From contig CAYMAI010000008.1 in the NCBI GenBank assembly GCA_964388445.1, positions 62,001 to 126,000 on the forward strand: 64,000 nt of DNA, in the 5' to 3' direction. Source of the DNA: CAYMAI01 sp964388445 (GTDB lineage: Bacteria > 4484-113 > JAGGVC01). A model generated the notes under the pieces. That model had not been told where the DNA came from. It made no database searches and saw nothing but the letters and a program-made list of their open reading frames with translations. The translations under genes and the position numbers were made by a program. Every line of letters starts with the position of its first letter. The first letter of the stretch is position 1. This document shows, piece after piece, positions 62,222 through 64,000 of the stretch.

Positions 62222-63847
62222 TTGATTGCCAAGTTCGTAAAAATTTGTCGTACGCGCAGGTTTCCGGCTGCGGGAACCTTGATTGCGCTTGCCGTTTCAG
62301 TGCTGGCATTTTCGTCTTTGTTTCTGGCCTGCAACGGAGGTTCGTTCAATATCGCACCGCCGGATACGGGACTAAAGCCCAATGCTTCCGCGTTTTCACC
62401 GGGTTCCGACAGGCCGTACGTGAAAGCATACACGTTTCCACAAGGCGCGGTACCGGCCGGATTTTATCTGGTGGATGCTTTGGAACTTCTGAATTCGATT
62501 ACCGGCGATTTTACCGGTGAAATCGAAGTCAGACTAACACTCGAGACTCCACTGACGCCGGGTACGCTGATATACGTATATCGGGACGTACCGGGTTCGG
62601 GTCCGATTGCCTACACCAGCGCGGTTGTCGGCTTGGATGGCAAAACCGTACTCATTAAGATTTCGAGAACGGGAAAATACCTGCTGTTCATTTTGCTCAG
62701 CCAGCTTGAAGAAGCGACGAGTTTCGAGGCTTGGGCTTATGCTGACTACGCATCCGGCGATGCTCCGCTGGCAATAAATTTCTTTGCGTTTCATAAGCGC
62801 GGAATCGACCCGGTCTCGTTCGCTTGGGATTTCGGCGACGGCGGCATCGGCTCAGGCCACAGGTTCTCCCATACTTTCCTCGACGGCGGCGATTTCACCA
62901 TCAAGTTAACGGCCACCGACGGCGGCGGCAGAACGGCATCGTTCACGTCGTCGCTGATTACAATCATCGGTCAAGTGGAACCGCCTCCGCCTCCGCCTCC
63001 TCCTCCGCCTCCTCCCCCTCCGCCGCTTCAAGTAACGGTGCAAGTCCCTCAGCCGACCGGCAACCCGAACGAATTTCAATTCGTTGCGACGCTCTCCGGC
63101 GGCAATCCGCCGTTCACTTTCCTATGGGATTTCGGCGACGGAAACACAAGCGGCGAGCAAAATCCCCGGCATCAATACGCGAAAAGCGGAATCTACCGGG
63201 TCACGCTAACCGTCACCGATTCCAAAGGCGCCGTGTTCAATTACGACGAAAACATAATCGATTTGAGAAGCGCATCGTTGGGCGGCGCGCCGCTTGCGGG
63301 ACAGCGCGATTTGGACGTCGTGTTCGCGGTAGACGTCGCTTCCGACGACGAGCATCCGACCGAAATCGTTCTTGACTTCGGCGACGGTTCCGAACCGCTC
63401 GTTTTGAACGGCTTCGAAGAGCCCCTTCTTACGCTCGAAGGCGACGTGCCATTTACGTACACGGCGGCCGGAAACTTCACGGCGACGCTTACCGTAACAA
63501 CTGATTTCGAAGGCGAAATGATGCCGATAAGCGCCAGCGTGGAAGTCATCGTCGACTTCGGCACGCCGGAAATTTTGAATATCACGCCGAATCGGGGAGT
63601 TTCGGGAACGTTGGTAGTTATTTCCGGCATGTATTTCGAAAACGGAACCAACGGAAGATTGCTTTGGAACGGCTCGCCGATCGAAGCGGTTTTTTGGTCC
63701 GACACCGAAATTCAGTTCAACGTTCCATCCGGAACGGACAACGCCGACATCGTCGTGGAAAACGAAGGGCTGCAAAGCGCGCCGGTTCAGTTCGCCGTAT
63801 TGCCAAATCCCACCGATTGGGGCGGCGGCGGCCCGGAGCAATTTTAG
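62222..63847 (+). CDS. Lipoprotein with PKD and IPT/TIG domains and a polyproline hinge
   Basis: A 541-residue lipoprotein starting at TTG (SD GGGGAG). Signal ends SLFLAC (Cys about 36). A ZU5-like N-terminal domain (about 60-155: AYTFPQGAVPAGFYL, GTLIYVYRDV) is followed by PKD1 (about 160-250, FAWDFGDGGIGSGHRFSHTF) and a run of about 15 prolines (about 256-270). PKD2 (FLWDFGDGNTSGEQNPRHQYA), a third PKD-like domain (IVLDFGDGSEPL) and a C-terminal IPT/TIG domain (ILNITPNRGVSGTLVVISGMYF) complete it. Another lipoprotein gene begins 66 bases later. A surface or cell-contact role is inferred. Confidence 0.87.
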   Translation: MIAKFVKICRTRRFPAAGTLIALAVSVLAFSSLFLACNGGSFNIAPPDTGLKPNASAFSPGSDRPYVKAYTFPQGAVPAGFYLVDALELLNSITGDFTGEIEVRLTLETPLTPGTLIYVYRDVPGSGPIAYTSAVVGLDGKTVLIKISRTGKYLLFILLSQLEEATSFEAWAYADYASGDAPLAINFFAFHKRGIDPVSFAWDFGDGGIGSGHRFSHTFLDGGDFTIKLTATDGGGRTASFTSSLITIIGQVEPPPPPPPPPPPPPPPLQVTVQVPQPTGNPNEFQFVATLSGGNPPFTFLWDFGDGNTSGEQNPRHQYAKSGIYRVTLTVTDSKGAVFNYDENIIDLRSASLGGAPLAGQRDLDVVFAVDVASDDEHPTEIVLDFGDGSEPLVLNGFEEPLLTLEGDVPFTYTAAGNFTATLTVTTDFEGEMMPISASVEVIVDFGTPEILNITPNRGVSGTLVVISGMYFENGTNGRLLWNGSPIEAVFWSDTEIQFNVPSGTDNADIVVENEGLQSAPVQFAVLPNPTDWGGGGPEQF

Positions 63848-63913
63848 CGGGATGGCCGGATTTCGATTTTGATTCATTTCATTTCAGCGATGAAGGTTTT
63901 AACGGTGACTATT

Positions 63914-64000
63914 ATGCGTAATTTCATCATTGCGATTTTGACGGTTTTTACCATTGCCGTTGCGCTTTCCTCCTGCGGCAAAGGCGGCCACAAGCCGGGA
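63914..64000 (+). CDS. N-terminal fragment of a lipoprotein (cut by window end)
   Basis: Only 29 codons are in the window: a positively charged start, hydrophobic run and lipobox ALSSC (MRNFIIAILTVFTIAVALSSC), then a Gly/Lys linker. GGTGA lies 5 bases before the ATG; an in-frame ATG at 63890 is an alternative. It follows the PKD/IPT lipoprotein gene in the same direction and may share its transcript. Identity beyond the signal cannot be judged. Confidence 0.7.
   Translation, partial: MRNFIIAILTVFTIAVALSSCGKGGHKPG

Noticed and set aside
62985..63035. Repeated cctccg run as a possible tandem-repeat regulatory element
   Set aside because: It simply encodes the polyproline hinge of the PKD lipoprotein in frame.
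1..64000. CRISPR arrays, insertion sequences, rRNA genes, prophage
   Set aside because: No regularly spaced direct repeats, transposase genes, rRNA segments or phage structural genes were seen.

Overview
This 64 kb window is chromosomal DNA from a free-living bacterium of moderate GC. The genes are densely packed on both strands. Housekeeping genes (clpP, gyrB-gyrA, a Xer recombinase, dxs, acpS, ileS, tRNA-Leu) alternate with genes for lipoproteins and outer-envelope proteins. Several features indicate a diderm: two porins with an N-terminal S-layer-homology (SLH) domain, a coiled coil and a C-terminal beta-barrel, a further beta-barrel protein ending in Phe, and a periplasmic NrfHA nitrite reductase. 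SLH-tethered porins are known from Cyanobacteria, Deinococcota, Negativicutes, Synergistota and related diderms. I cannot name the phylum from sequence alone.

Layout. 0-6 kb: small ferritin-like protein, two paralogous peptide-binding lipoproteins, clpP with a near-perfect sigma70 promoter, and an SDR oxidoreductase. 6-8 kb: an AT-richer pair, a RelA/SpoT-type alarmone synthetase overlapping an unknown gene. 7.7-13.3 kb: gyrB-gyrA-xer operon. 14.8-18.4 kb: heterodimeric ABC exporter with one degenerate ATP site. 18.5-22.8 kb: a tandemly duplicated [lipoprotein + SLH porin] unit. 23-24.3 kb: DegT-type aminotransferase. 24.4-26.9 kb: PDZ protein with a long glycine/aspartate repeat region. 27-30.7 kb: isoprenoid genes (prenyl diphosphate synthase, dxs) and a CPBP protease-like protein. 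30.9-40.8 kb: secreted proteins, including a dockerin/PKD lipoprotein and a propeller / lipoprotein / beta-barrel cluster, plus tenA. 40.8-46 kb: ABC ATPase, a redox selenoprotein, glycosyltransferase, HAD phosphatase, acpS. 46-51 kb: two very large lipoproteins (PKD/PPC; dockerin/BACON). 51-54.6 kb: Kef-type antiporter, a deiodinase-like selenoprotein, a RelE-type toxin-antitoxin pair. 54.5-58.6 kb: type-2 ileS, tRNA-Leu(UAA), S1-domain gene. 58.7-60.7 kb: nrfHA. The end holds a pseudo-receiver, a DUF554 protein and PKD lipoproteins.

The strongest discoveries are two genes split by an in-frame TGA exactly at a redox-active cysteine position. One is a TlpA/thioredoxin-like protein with U-G-G-C. 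The other is an iodothyronine-deiodinase-like protein with the motif FGSYT-U-PPF. Both have stem-loops just downstream that fit the bacterial SECIS rules, so the organism very probably makes selenoproteins; no sel genes lie in the window. A second theme is leaderless transcription: several genes have a TATAAT-like box ending 6-7 nt before a GTG or TTG start codon, and two of these starts are fixed independently by conserved N-termini.

The genes point to a respiratory, envelope-rich lifestyle with nitrite ammonification, redox selenoproteins and many surface lipoproteins carrying PKD, PPC, BACON, IPT and dockerin modules. Functions of the large surface proteins remain unassigned.
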